From assembly GCA_023700245.1 (NCBI GenBank), contig JAJPRE010000007.1, positions 1-64,000 of the forward strand: a DNA stretch of 64,000 bases, written 5' to 3'. The DNA comes from Candidatus Thalassarchaeaceae archaeon (GTDB lineage: Archaea; Thermoplasmatota; Poseidoniia; Poseidoniales; Thalassarchaeaceae). Both the position numbers and the translations under genes were made by a program. The notes under the pieces are model-generated. The model made no database searches and was not told the DNA's origin. It saw only the letters and a program-made list of their open reading frames with translations. How positions within the stretch are numbered: the stretch's first letter is position 1; every line of letters starts with the position of its first letter. Shown here piece after piece: positions 44,201 through 52,349 of the stretch.

Positions 44201-44948
44201 CAGCTAAATTTCCAGAGTTCCTATGAATTGCAAGTCCATGCAGAAGAATCGTAGAAATTAAAATCATAAAAGCTACACCTACTTCTCCTAAAATAGATCC
44301 AGTACTAGATCCAATTGCAAGAAGAACTAGAGTAGATTGAGCAGCAATGGCATCATGATTATGACGATATGCAACATATAGATTAAGACATACAAAACTA
44401 AGGAGTATTATTAATAAACCTTCAACTTCTATAATTCCCCAATTTCGTAATTCTAGGGATAAGCCATACAATACCTTCATAGATATAATAACCCAAGTCA
44501 CGCCAAGTAAATTCATATTTTTATCAGGAATCCAAATTTCACCTAAGGTAAATCCAAAACCAGCTAATATTAATAAAATTAAAATTGAAACACCTGAATC
44601 AAATGTATTGCCAACAAGGATACTAATTATACTGTATATTACAATCATAGAAACCATGATTACCCAATTGACCTTTCTTTCACCTTCAATGGATATTTCA
44701 CTTACAATATCTCTATGGGGGGCAGTTGTCACGGTCCCGTCTTGGTGAATGATTCCTGGAGCATTCAAATCTTCACTTTCAAAAGGATCAAAAAATTTCC
44801 CCAATGCATCATCTTCGACTACAGTTTCTTCTTTTATTGATTTTATCTCTCTGTCTATGTTAGTTTCAATATTATCAAAATTTATATTGAAATCAATTTT
44901 AAATTTACGTTCACGAATAATTCGGTCTTCATTGTCCTCCTCATCCAT
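41232..44948 (-). CDS. Giant polytopic membrane protein of unknown function
   Basis: 1238 aa, not recognised. An acidic, charged N-terminal region of about 95 residues (FDINFDNIETNIDREIKSIKEE...) precedes a very long series of hydrophobic helices, roughly thirty or more by eye, broken by one cytoplasmic-looking loop (about 790-840: LRSELKTINLRDQRIQLAKEKGMGD). I see no catalytic motif, no transporter signature and no glycosyltransferase signature. Ile, Leu and Ser are abundant. ATG start, transcribed towards the FKBP-like gene. Clearly coding; function unknown. Confidence 0.85.
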   Translation of the reverse strand: MDEEDNEDRIIRERKFKIDFNINFDNIETNIDREIKSIKEETVVEDDALGKFFDPFESEDLNAPGIIHQDGTVTTAPHRDIVSEISIEGERKVNWVIMVSMIVIYSIISILVGNTFDSGVSILILLILAGFGFTLGEIWIPDKNMNLLGVTWVIISMKVLYGLSLELRNWGIIEVEGLLIILLSFVCLNLYVAYRHNHDAIAAQSTLVLLAIGSSTGSILGEVGVAFMILISTILLHGLAIHRNSGNLAALGIASSNLWIGMHAITDGFKIGEMVIIKLDSALLFLLLMMITCLNAAMASKFSKERNWFSDAFKVSGLGEPGLWGVSVSLGMMGALLSVTANREDLGYALGMVTFLSMAFGGSYLSVRGVKSTRIIRPMIFSLPILITFIMFNNQISNYSILDGYDLFTILGSIVTGYILLRDQNNVSDRVLWLGSVVILLLLILLVPSSNSYSGKDSSVLLLILLSILHLSTALLALKRVSPSLAGVTVILPWLWILVYEVIKIILQTILMANKKSNIEGMINFEIFSLAAYLTLSLVLMIIVNIKLGNTNINLASKFLGVTEISALIKNSEILQLWNVGLWLPIITTITLARLNSFDAFSLLFILSFIIIIHTITQRFGYRIGSDSNLLFIIISSLIIIQWIHGLDSFIIILICFSIFVITSINDNNAHISSGMILMSMPIMISLSGRKIGFILEETESLPNLETIWIALICTTIIIIIYLSKLNNLERILKPTLASLFLIIITSTFSFQSNIIQAKYVSAGLFIFTSIWLVSRGELRSELKTINLRDQRIQLAKEKGMGDIKLVDNNEISSYDPLVESLKEKRKNNMEQGEISNLEELYTSDVSHRPTIVLVMLSIIFIISIGVSLINGPNPIILLIIGIFTTLLVGIARYRTKSLGINLPHILGMEVPIAISIFGLVMIHNISHIGPLSSNNELFDLAILIILIMELTIISLMYQENLIDRIPVAIDWFIIPLFISRILGAMMNESLPFPLTVDPFIQTNFEEWNLPWLLLEVLLILTLICDFWIVNKREVNASTKINPNRGMRNLAIVMMSFGPAGMLAILSTIRQGYRSKQPSSTGVAILGIILVMISFSAWVPEIKIFIPYAALLLGVLMLIICIISTKFNREEWTMMATFNAHILIILGLFWTGYYNQIYFSILMVLLSTTVWLIGILQLRRILRILGLFDLILAVLFSMIFVNSILNPINLLIILTLLAVELGIVAWLGISNEKELLKD

Positions 44949-45088
44949 TAGTTAATGAGACATGCACATAGGGAATAAATTACATCCTTGAAGGCGTCCT
45001 TAACAATCCTTCTTTGTCTTGTTATTGATATCATCATCCGTAACACTTGAAACCTATGTGCTACTCCTAGGCTTGTAGAGGTGTGTAA

Positions 45089-46687
45089 ATGTCAGATACC
45101 TCTGATGAATTATTTACGTCTTTGGATTCTATTGGCATTTATCCTAAAGGATTAATAAACGTAAATAGTGATTGGAAAGAACTACATTCAAAAGCAGTTG
45201 AACTAAATGAGGCAACTTTTACGGCTGATGGTGTATTATTAGCTACAACTGGTGAGCGAACTGGCAGATCTCCAAATGATAGATTTATTGTAAAGGAACC
45301 AGGTTTATCCGATGATGTTTGGTGGGGAGAAGTCAATCGTTCAACCTCTGTCAATACATTCGAAAAACTATTAATAAAAATACAAAATCATCTAAATAAT
45401 GCAGATAATATTTTTGTAAAAGATGCCTTTTGTGGTGCAGATTCCAATCATAGGATGCCAGTAAGATTAGTCACTGAAAAGGCATGGCATGCGGCCTTTA
45501 TGCATAATATGTTTATTCAAGCAACCCCAGACGAAATATCTTCACATGTGCCTCAATACACAATACTTCACGCTCCAGAGTTAAAGGCAATACCCAATGA
45601 AGATGGTACTAATTCTGAAGTTTTTGTGATACTGGCCTTGGATAGAGGTTTAGTAATCATCGGAGGTACTCACTATGCAGGAGAAATAAAGAAAGCCATA
45701 TTTACGATAATGAACCATATCTTACCAATAAATAACTTGCTTCCGATGCATTGTTCGGCCAACACAAATGATGACTCAGCATTATTCTTTGGATTATCCG
45801 GGACTGGCAAGACTACTCTTTCAGCGGATCCCGATAGAGCCCTAGTTGGTGATGATGAGCATGGATGGTCCGATGAAGGAATATTCAACTTTGAAGGAGG
45901 ATGTTATGCAAAATTGATAGATCTCAAAAAAGAAGATGAACCAGCGATATATGCAACTACAAAAATGCCCGGTTCAATTTTAGAAAACGTCGTACTCAAT
46001 GCCGACAAAACTCCAGATTTTAAGAATAAGACGCTTACTCAAAATACTCGTGGATCCTATCCGATTGAATATATTGAAAATCGAACTGCCGACTCAATGG
46101 CCGATCATCCAAAGAACGTAGTATTCTTGACTTGTGATGCATTTGGAGTTCTTCCTCCACTTTCTAGATTAACGCCTGAGCAAGCTGCTTATCATTTTAT
46201 TTCTGGATATACTGCAAAAGTAGCAGGAACAGAAATAGGAGTAAAAGAACCTCAAGCAACATTTTCAACTTGTTTCGGCGCACCTTTTATGCCCAGACAT
46301 CCAAGTGTTTATGCTAATTTATTATCTCAAAAAATACAGCATCATGATGCAAAATGTTGGTTAATAAACACTGGATGGGTTGCAGGAGGTTATGGTGAAA
46401 GTAGCCGTATAAAGATTAAATGGACACGATCTTTATTGAATGCTGCACTAAATAATGAGATTCCAGAATCTGACTATGTAATTGATGAAAGGTTTGGCTT
46501 TGCAGTTCCAACAAAATGTAATGGCGTCCCTGAATCTATACTTCAACCACGAGAAACATGGGATGACAAGAAAAAATTTGATAATGTAGCAAATTTACTT
46601 TCTAAAATGTTCATTGATAATTTCAATCAATATACAGATGAATGTAGTGATGAAGTTATTGCTGCTGGCCCAATAGTTCTGTATTAG
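45089..46687 (+). CDS. pckA: Phosphoenolpyruvate carboxykinase (ATP)
   Basis: 532 aa. It converts oxaloacetate to PEP with ATP, the entry to gluconeogenesis. Visible are the N-terminal ATTGERTGRSPNDRFIV, HCSANT, P-loop FGLSGTGKTTLSADPDR near residue 235, the metal-binding DDEHGWSDEGIFNFEGGCYAK and TGWVAGGYGE. The ATP-dependent form is mainly bacterial and eukaryotic; archaea usually use GTP-PEPCK or other routes. The ATG is preceded by gaggtg. Its 3' end overlaps the convergent RND gene by 32 bases. Confidence 0.96.
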   Translation: MSDTSDELFTSLDSIGIYPKGLINVNSDWKELHSKAVELNEATFTADGVLLATTGERTGRSPNDRFIVKEPGLSDDVWWGEVNRSTSVNTFEKLLIKIQNHLNNADNIFVKDAFCGADSNHRMPVRLVTEKAWHAAFMHNMFIQATPDEISSHVPQYTILHAPELKAIPNEDGTNSEVFVILALDRGLVIIGGTHYAGEIKKAIFTIMNHILPINNLLPMHCSANTNDDSALFFGLSGTGKTTLSADPDRALVGDDEHGWSDEGIFNFEGGCYAKLIDLKKEDEPAIYATTKMPGSILENVVLNADKTPDFKNKTLTQNTRGSYPIEYIENRTADSMADHPKNVVFLTCDAFGVLPPLSRLTPEQAAYHFISGYTAKVAGTEIGVKEPQATFSTCFGAPFMPRHPSVYANLLSQKIQHHDAKCWLINTGWVAGGYGESSRIKIKWTRSLLNAALNNEIPESDYVIDERFGFAVPTKCNGVPESILQPRETWDDKKKFDNVANLLSKMFIDNFNQYTDECSDEVIAAGPIVLY

Positions 46688-49600
46688 AATTAAACCAATT
46701 TGGTATTTTGTATGATAAACTCAAGACTGCTGGAGTAATAATTATACTTGCAATCAAAGATAAACCAATCATTACTGCACAAAACAATCCAAAAGTAGAG
46801 AAAAATCCCATATCAGATTGATTTATTACTGCAAATCCTGCAATATCTGATACAGCAGAGCCAAACAACGCCAATCCTGAAGAACTCCCGACTATTCTTA
46901 ATGCATGTTCTACCTGATTGCCCTTCTCACGTTCTTCTCTAAATCTCTCAATTATATGAATTACATAATCAATTCCGACACCAAGCGATATAGCCGCGAT
47001 AGAAACTGTGACCATATTCAATCCATATCCAGCCACTTCAATCATCCCATATAGCCAAATAATTACTAAAAATATCGGCGTAGTTGTCATAATTGCTATG
47101 CCAAAAGCTTCAATGCCCCAAATTATTATTAAAATAATCGTTATTAAAGCAATTGCTATTGCGGATTCTATGCCAACTAAAACGTAAATTATTAGTCCCA
47201 TAAATAAAGATGCTAAAATTGATTTAATTAAATAACTTTTAAAATTATTTTTTATTTTTACTATATTTTCTTTTAATGTATCTTCAGTCCTAAATCCCCA
47301 CCACAGAGTCATCATGCAGAATACAAGCCCAAGTAGTAATGTTTCTTGCATTTCATCTTGCATTGAATCTGCGGCTACAAAACGAATAACAGGATCTCCT
47401 GTCTGTATTGCCCAACTTATTGGATAATCTTCATCTTGGAATGTTCTTTCTACATCTCCACGCTGATATATAGAAGACTTAGACAAATTTTGGAACGGTA
47501 ACATATCTATTTGTAACTGTTCTAATGCAGGTTCTATAAGTGCAAATTGTTCAGGATTTGACAATCCAAATCTCATGCTCATTTTAGAATATTGGGGGGT
47601 TTCGCCCGATATTGTAAGCCACGGCTTCGAGAAATTCAATTCATCATCTGTATGGATATATTCTGATACTATTGTAGTTGGCAACGCCGGATAACCTGCA
47701 GTTGCAGGAACACCTTTAGTCAAAATAAACCCATAAAGGAAGTTCAAGCATTCCCTATCTTCTAATATTGGAATACTGACGAATCCCCTTATTAAATGAG
47801 AAACTTCCATTGTTTCACATCCAATTCCACCGTCTTCTAACTCTTTATTCCATCCAGATTCCTCAAATGGTATTGAATTGACATACATTGCTGCTTGAGT
47901 AAACATTAGTATTTGATCCAATGCTATTAACTCAACTTCTCCTGTAGGCGTTCTTGAGATTTGATTTGGATCATTTTCATCATGTGAATTCATGTTTTTT
48001 CTCATTTCACTTATTGCAGAAATTACCAAAGGATTAGATATGTCTCCTTCAACTAAAATATATCCGGGCTCACCGTCTCTAAATCGTTCATTTACCAAAT
48101 TAACACCAATTACAAAATCTGATTCATCATCAAGAAAATCATCAATTTCAAAATCTCCCTCTAGGGAAAGCGCCATAGGTGCAGCAATCATGGTAATTAT
48201 TAATGAAAAACATGCTATTATTACTGCATATTTTGCAGATTTTGATGCAGTATTTCCCAACCATTCCTTTGGAATCATGTGAAGTATTTCTGTATTTTCT
48301 TCTTGCAATTTATTTCTCTTGCCAAGCCATAAATCCACATCCATTCTAACCAATGGAACCCAAAGACCAGTAAGAAGAAATGCAGCAGCAACTCCAAATC
48401 CAGCTTCAATTCCAAATGACCTTAATGCTGCTATGCCAGAGGTCAGATTGGCCATAAATGCCATTATTGTTGTCATTGAGGTCAAAAGCACTGCTCTACC
48501 TACTTTTGTTATCGATATCTCAGCCGATTCAATTGGTGTTTTACCAGCTCTTCTTTCTTCTTTATATCTGTGGAGAGCATGCAAACTATCGTCAATCCCT
48601 AATGCTAAAATCAATATAGGAAGAAGATTTGAAAATTGAGATCTAAATATTATTTCAAAACCCGTCCTTTGCCCTAATACCATACACCATCCGATTAATC
48701 CTTGCATCCATAACAGCGAAAGTATTAATCCAATTCCTACTATTGCAACATCAGATAACCTTCTTAGATTAAACCATAGTAGAATTATAACTACAAATGC
48801 CATCAATATCATTAAATAAGCACTCGATAATAATTCTCTATTTACTTCTACATTAGGGCCTTCACCCAAAAGTACAGTAACGACCATATCATCTGTTTGA
48901 CGTAAATCTTCTTCCAGAGATAGATATAACCATTCTACAGAACACAAATTAGAATTATTTATTTCTTTTTCGTTACACTCAGAATTTGTATATTTTATCG
49001 GATCAGTTTTTAAGGAAACGCCATCAATTTGGTAGCCAAATTCAAAACTGGCATTCATCCAAGAGAAAGTCCAACCTTCTTCTTCCATTAACTCTCTATT
49101 CATATTCAATATTAACCAAGCAGAGGAGGCACTCCATCTACCTGGCCCCCATTCCTCAGATAATATTGTACCATTAGATTGTAATTCACCATTAATTGGG
49201 CCAATCACTTTACTGTTTACATCCGGTAGGAATGTACGATCAATTGATAGAAATCTAAGAAAAGCACCATTGCTATTATTTGCCATTCTATGTGCTGCTA
49301 AATCAATATGTTCCTGAGTTAGATTTAAGTCATCAAAAGATAAACATTCTAATTCTCCACAGTTTTCCCAGTTTGTGGGTGCAGGTTTTATGGTAAATTC
49401 ATCGGGATCAAATTTTGGTTTTGTGAGTAGTGAGTCCCCATTCATAAAAAATCTAAATTCACTAGCTAAATCAAAAACTCCTTCAATTGGTTGTCCTGAT
49501 ATGTCCGAGGCCAAAGGTAAATAAAATTTAGATATTTCATGTTCCATCAATAAATTTTTTTTATCATCAATTTCTTTTAGTATTGTTAGATTTAAAATAC

Positions 49601-49919
49601 CTCCATTTGGATATTCTAGGCCACTATTTTCACCTTCGAAATCAGCAATATGTGATACTTCACTCGGGTTTAAACCCCAATAATTTGACTCTTTAACAAA
49701 GATGCCAAAACCCCAAATATTTCCCGCTCCAGAAAACTCTTCTCGCATTACTTCAGAAGCTTCTAATTCTGGAGATTCTAGACTGTAAGATTCAATATCT
49801 ATGGGAGTTAGAGTGGCCAAAAATCCTGGAATCATTAGAAATGAAATAAATAATATACTAATATGAACATTTTTCCTCTTTGGAAACATAAAGTCTACGA
49901 GATTACTAAAGTCTCTCAT
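46656..49919 (-). CDS. RND-superfamily (MMPL-type) transporter
   Basis: 1087 aa. The N-terminal helix is followed by a large extracytoplasmic domain (about 45-370), then a helix cluster (about 375-530) with ILALGIDDSLHALHRYKEER, a second large domain and a second cluster (about 920-1080) with SLGVGIDYVIHIIERFREE. The paired GxDxxxH/R-type motifs in helix 4 and 10 are typical of MMPL/SecDF-like RND proteins that use the proton gradient. Substrate (lipid, hopanoid or hydrophobic compound) is unknown. ATG start. Its end overlaps pckA. Confidence 0.88.
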   Translation of the reverse strand: MRDFSNLVDFMFPKRKNVHISILFISFLMIPGFLATLTPIDIESYSLESPELEASEVMREEFSGAGNIWGFGIFVKESNYWGLNPSEVSHIADFEGENSGLEYPNGGILNLTILKEIDDKKNLLMEHEISKFYLPLASDISGQPIEGVFDLASEFRFFMNGDSLLTKPKFDPDEFTIKPAPTNWENCGELECLSFDDLNLTQEHIDLAAHRMANNSNGAFLRFLSIDRTFLPDVNSKVIGPINGELQSNGTILSEEWGPGRWSASSAWLILNMNRELMEEEGWTFSWMNASFEFGYQIDGVSLKTDPIKYTNSECNEKEINNSNLCSVEWLYLSLEEDLRQTDDMVVTVLLGEGPNVEVNRELLSSAYLMILMAFVVIILLWFNLRRLSDVAIVGIGLILSLLWMQGLIGWCMVLGQRTGFEIIFRSQFSNLLPILILALGIDDSLHALHRYKEERRAGKTPIESAEISITKVGRAVLLTSMTTIMAFMANLTSGIAALRSFGIEAGFGVAAAFLLTGLWVPLVRMDVDLWLGKRNKLQEENTEILHMIPKEWLGNTASKSAKYAVIIACFSLIITMIAAPMALSLEGDFEIDDFLDDESDFVIGVNLVNERFRDGEPGYILVEGDISNPLVISAISEMRKNMNSHDENDPNQISRTPTGEVELIALDQILMFTQAAMYVNSIPFEESGWNKELEDGGIGCETMEVSHLIRGFVSIPILEDRECLNFLYGFILTKGVPATAGYPALPTTIVSEYIHTDDELNFSKPWLTISGETPQYSKMSMRFGLSNPEQFALIEPALEQLQIDMLPFQNLSKSSIYQRGDVERTFQDEDYPISWAIQTGDPVIRFVAADSMQDEMQETLLLGLVFCMMTLWWGFRTEDTLKENIVKIKNNFKSYLIKSILASLFMGLIIYVLVGIESAIAIALITIILIIIWGIEAFGIAIMTTTPIFLVIIWLYGMIEVAGYGLNMVTVSIAAISLGVGIDYVIHIIERFREEREKGNQVEHALRIVGSSSGLALFGSAVSDIAGFAVINQSDMGFFSTFGLFCAVMIGLSLIASIIITPAVLSLSYKIPNWFNSNTELLGQQQ

Positions 49920-49965
49920 TCCAACAAATCCACAGAATCTTCGTATTTGAGTAGTTGTTTTTATC

Positions 49966-50949
49966 TTAAAGACCTACTTTTCGTAAATGCTCTAAAATCT
50001 CTCTTTGTTCATCATTTATCTCAATTATTTCCGATAAAACATATTCTATATCTAATTGGCCGCCGGCATGCCCATGGCCCTTTAGTCCCCTTCTATCTCC
50101 AATCTTAGTCCCTGCAGGGACATCGATTTGTACTTTTTTGCCCAATGGTGTAATGATTTTTACTTTTCCTCCTAAGAATAGAGTTGTAATTTGGACAGGG
50201 ACTTCTTGAACTATTCTCCCATTTTCCCATCTTCTGCCTTCTTCAGCATCTAATCGAAGAGCTATTATCAAATCTCCTGGTTCCCCTTGCGGATGTTCAT
50301 GCCCCATTTTCTTCAGCCTTAGTAATTGACCATGTTTAGCATTTTTTGGAACTTTTATTGTTATTGTACTACTCTTAGTTATTACTCCTTTACCTCCACA
50401 ATCGGAACAACTTTTTGATGTTCCAAAACTAGAGCCACTACATTTTTCACAAGTTTTAAATCTTCGATGACTAAATTTAATATCTGCTCCATTGATTGCC
50501 TGCTCAAGTGATACGTCCAAACCAGATTCTATATCTGAACCCTTTATCGAATTTTCTTGATGATTAATATTAGATTTATTTTGACTTGTCTGCTGCCCTC
50601 GGCCTCTAAACTGTGAGAACATATCTCCCAAATCAAATCCACCAAATCCTCCACCAAATGAATTTCCTCTATTTCCCTGGAACATCTCGTCCATTCGTTT
50701 TTTTTGATCATATTCTTGACGAGCATTAGAATCACCAATTTTTTCATATGCTGTTTGAATCGATTTAAATCGATCTTCTGCAGCAATATCGTTAGGATTC
50801 CTATCAGGATGATATTGACGGGCCAATCTACGATAATTTCGTTTGATTTCCGAATCGGTGGCGTCTTTCGAGACTCCTAATATTCGATACGGCCCCTCTT
50901 CCACATAACCCTTAGGACATTCAACATTATTCAACCCTCGGAATATCAT
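49966..50949 (-). CDS. DnaJ-family chaperone with half zinc finger
   Basis: 327 aa. An N-terminal J domain (about residues 19-80) carries the HPD motif (residues 47-49) that stimulates Hsp70. A Gly/Phe-rich stretch (GGGFGGFDLGDMFSQF) follows. Only two CxxCxG units are present (CEKCSG and CSDCGG) where canonical DnaJ has four, so one zinc site rather than two is predicted. The C-terminal substrate-binding domain (HGQLLRLKKMGHEHPQGEPGDLIIAL) is normal. No dnaK or grpE gene is adjacent. About 18 residues precede the J domain. Confidence 0.88.
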   Translation of the reverse strand: MIFRGLNNVECPKGYVEEGPYRILGVSKDATDSEIKRNYRRLARQYHPDRNPNDIAAEDRFKSIQTAYEKIGDSNARQEYDQKKRMDEMFQGNRGNSFGGGFGGFDLGDMFSQFRGRGQQTSQNKSNINHQENSIKGSDIESGLDVSLEQAINGADIKFSHRRFKTCEKCSGSSFGTSKSCSDCGGKGVITKSSTITIKVPKNAKHGQLLRLKKMGHEHPQGEPGDLIIALRLDAEEGRRWENGRIVQEVPVQITTLFLGGKVKIITPLGKKVQIDVPAGTKIGDRRGLKGHGHAGGQLDIEYVLSEIIEINDEQREILEHLRKVGL

Positions 50950-50970
50950 TCATCGATGCACTAATGATGG

Positions 50971-51012
50971 AATGGTTAGTGGGAAGAGTGAGGAGAGCAC
51001 TTAGTAACCATT
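50971..51012. promoter_or_regulatory. Inverted repeat in the divergent dnaJ/deaminase promoter region
   Basis: The arms AATGGTTA (50971-50978) and TAACCATT (51005-51012) are perfect 8-bp complements around a 26-base middle in which GTG and CAC can also pair. It lies 21 bases upstream of the dnaJ-like start. It could act as an operator or leader structure. Confidence 0.35.
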
Positions 51013-51095
51013 TGGAAACTATTGGAGAATCTTAAATGAAATTAAATTGTACATGATCAATACTGATGATTAAATTATTTTAAAGTTGTGATTTT

Positions 51096-52346
51096 ATGGA
51101 AACAGAACCAAGAAGAATTACAAATACACATCTAATTGATCATGATGGAATTGTAAAAAAAGGAAATTTTTTATTAAATAATGAGGGCACTTATAGTGTA
51201 AGTAAGGGCCATGAAGATGTAATTGAAACAATAGATGGATCTAACCGTTTAATAACACGCAGCTTACAAAATTGGCATACTCACATGGCGATGATTCTAA
51301 ATCGATCAACTGGCGAAGGCCTACCACTTATGGAATGGTTAAATAAATCTATATTTCCAGTTGAAAAACACATTACTCCTGATTTAATAGAAATTGGAAC
51401 TAGGGCAGCGGCAGCAGAATTAATCAGTACCGGAACTACCTTTGCTTGTGATATGTATTTTTATCCAGATGTAGTTGGTAATGTTATTTCTGAAAGTGGA
51501 ATTAGAGCAATAATATGTGGGCCAATAACTGATTATCCAAACTCTTCAGATACTAGTACTGGAGCTGCACTTTCTAAAGTAAAAACTCTTATTTCTGATA
51601 ATAATGGTAAGAATAATAGGGTCGAATACGGAATAGGTACTCATTCTGTTTATACATGCTCAAAAGAAACATTAAAAAAAGCATCCGAAATTTCAAAAGA
51701 AACTAACTGCAGATTAAGTATACATACTTCAGAAACTCGTAAAGAAGTTGCAGAATGCCACAAAGAAACCGGATTGTATCCAATAGAATACTTAGATTCT
51801 ATAGATTATTTTACTGAAGGAACAGTTTGTGCTCATTGTGGATGGGTAACAAAGAAAGAAATGAGAATCTTGGCCAAACATGGTTCTCATGCGGTTCATT
51901 GTCCAATTAGTAATCAAAAATTAGCATGTGGAGGTACAATGTCATATCCTGCAATGAAAGAAGCAGGAGTTGATGTTAGACTAGGAACTGATGGGGCAGC
52001 AAGTAACAATAGTTTAGATTTACGTGCAGAAGCAAAGGCTGCTAGCATAGTTCAAAAGCATGATCATTGGGATGCCAAAATACTAAACCCCTCTGAAACT
52101 TGGAAAATCGCAACAAAGGAATCACGAGATTGGATCACTTGGGATCTAAACAATATACGAATGAGGCCATATGGTAAAAATGGTGAGAGATTACTTGCAA
52201 ATTTAATTTATTCCGGAGCAGATTGTCTTGATGTATTCGTTGATGGCAATCCATTACGTAGAGATGGAGTGACATTATCTATAGATGAATACAAAGTTTC
52301 CTTAGACTTAGAATTAGCAACAGAAGAATATTATTCACAAATATAA
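51096..52346 (+). CDS. Amidohydrolase, SAH/MTA deaminase-like
   Basis: 416 aa. The metal-dependent deaminase layout is present: NWHTHMAM near the start, then LPLMEWLNKSIFPVE, the SIHTSET histidine, VCAHCGWV and GTDGAASNNS. It matches 5'-methylthioadenosine/S-adenosylhomocysteine deaminases and related aminohydrolases, which act in purine or methionine-cycle salvage. A neighbouring gene confirming the substrate is lacking. ATG start. The stop lies just before the malic enzyme end. Confidence 0.87.
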   Translation: METEPRRITNTHLIDHDGIVKKGNFLLNNEGTYSVSKGHEDVIETIDGSNRLITRSLQNWHTHMAMILNRSTGEGLPLMEWLNKSIFPVEKHITPDLIEIGTRAAAAELISTGTTFACDMYFYPDVVGNVISESGIRAIICGPITDYPNSSDTSTGAALSKVKTLISDNNGKNNRVEYGIGTHSVYTCSKETLKKASEISKETNCRLSIHTSETRKEVAECHKETGLYPIEYLDSIDYFTEGTVCAHCGWVTKKEMRILAKHGSHAVHCPISNQKLACGGTMSYPAMKEAGVDVRLGTDGAASNNSLDLRAEAKAASIVQKHDHWDAKILNPSETWKIATKESRDWITWDLNNIRMRPYGKNGERLLANLIYSGADCLDVFVDGNPLRRDGVTLSIDEYKVSLDLELATEEYYSQI

Positions 52347-52349
52347 TTC

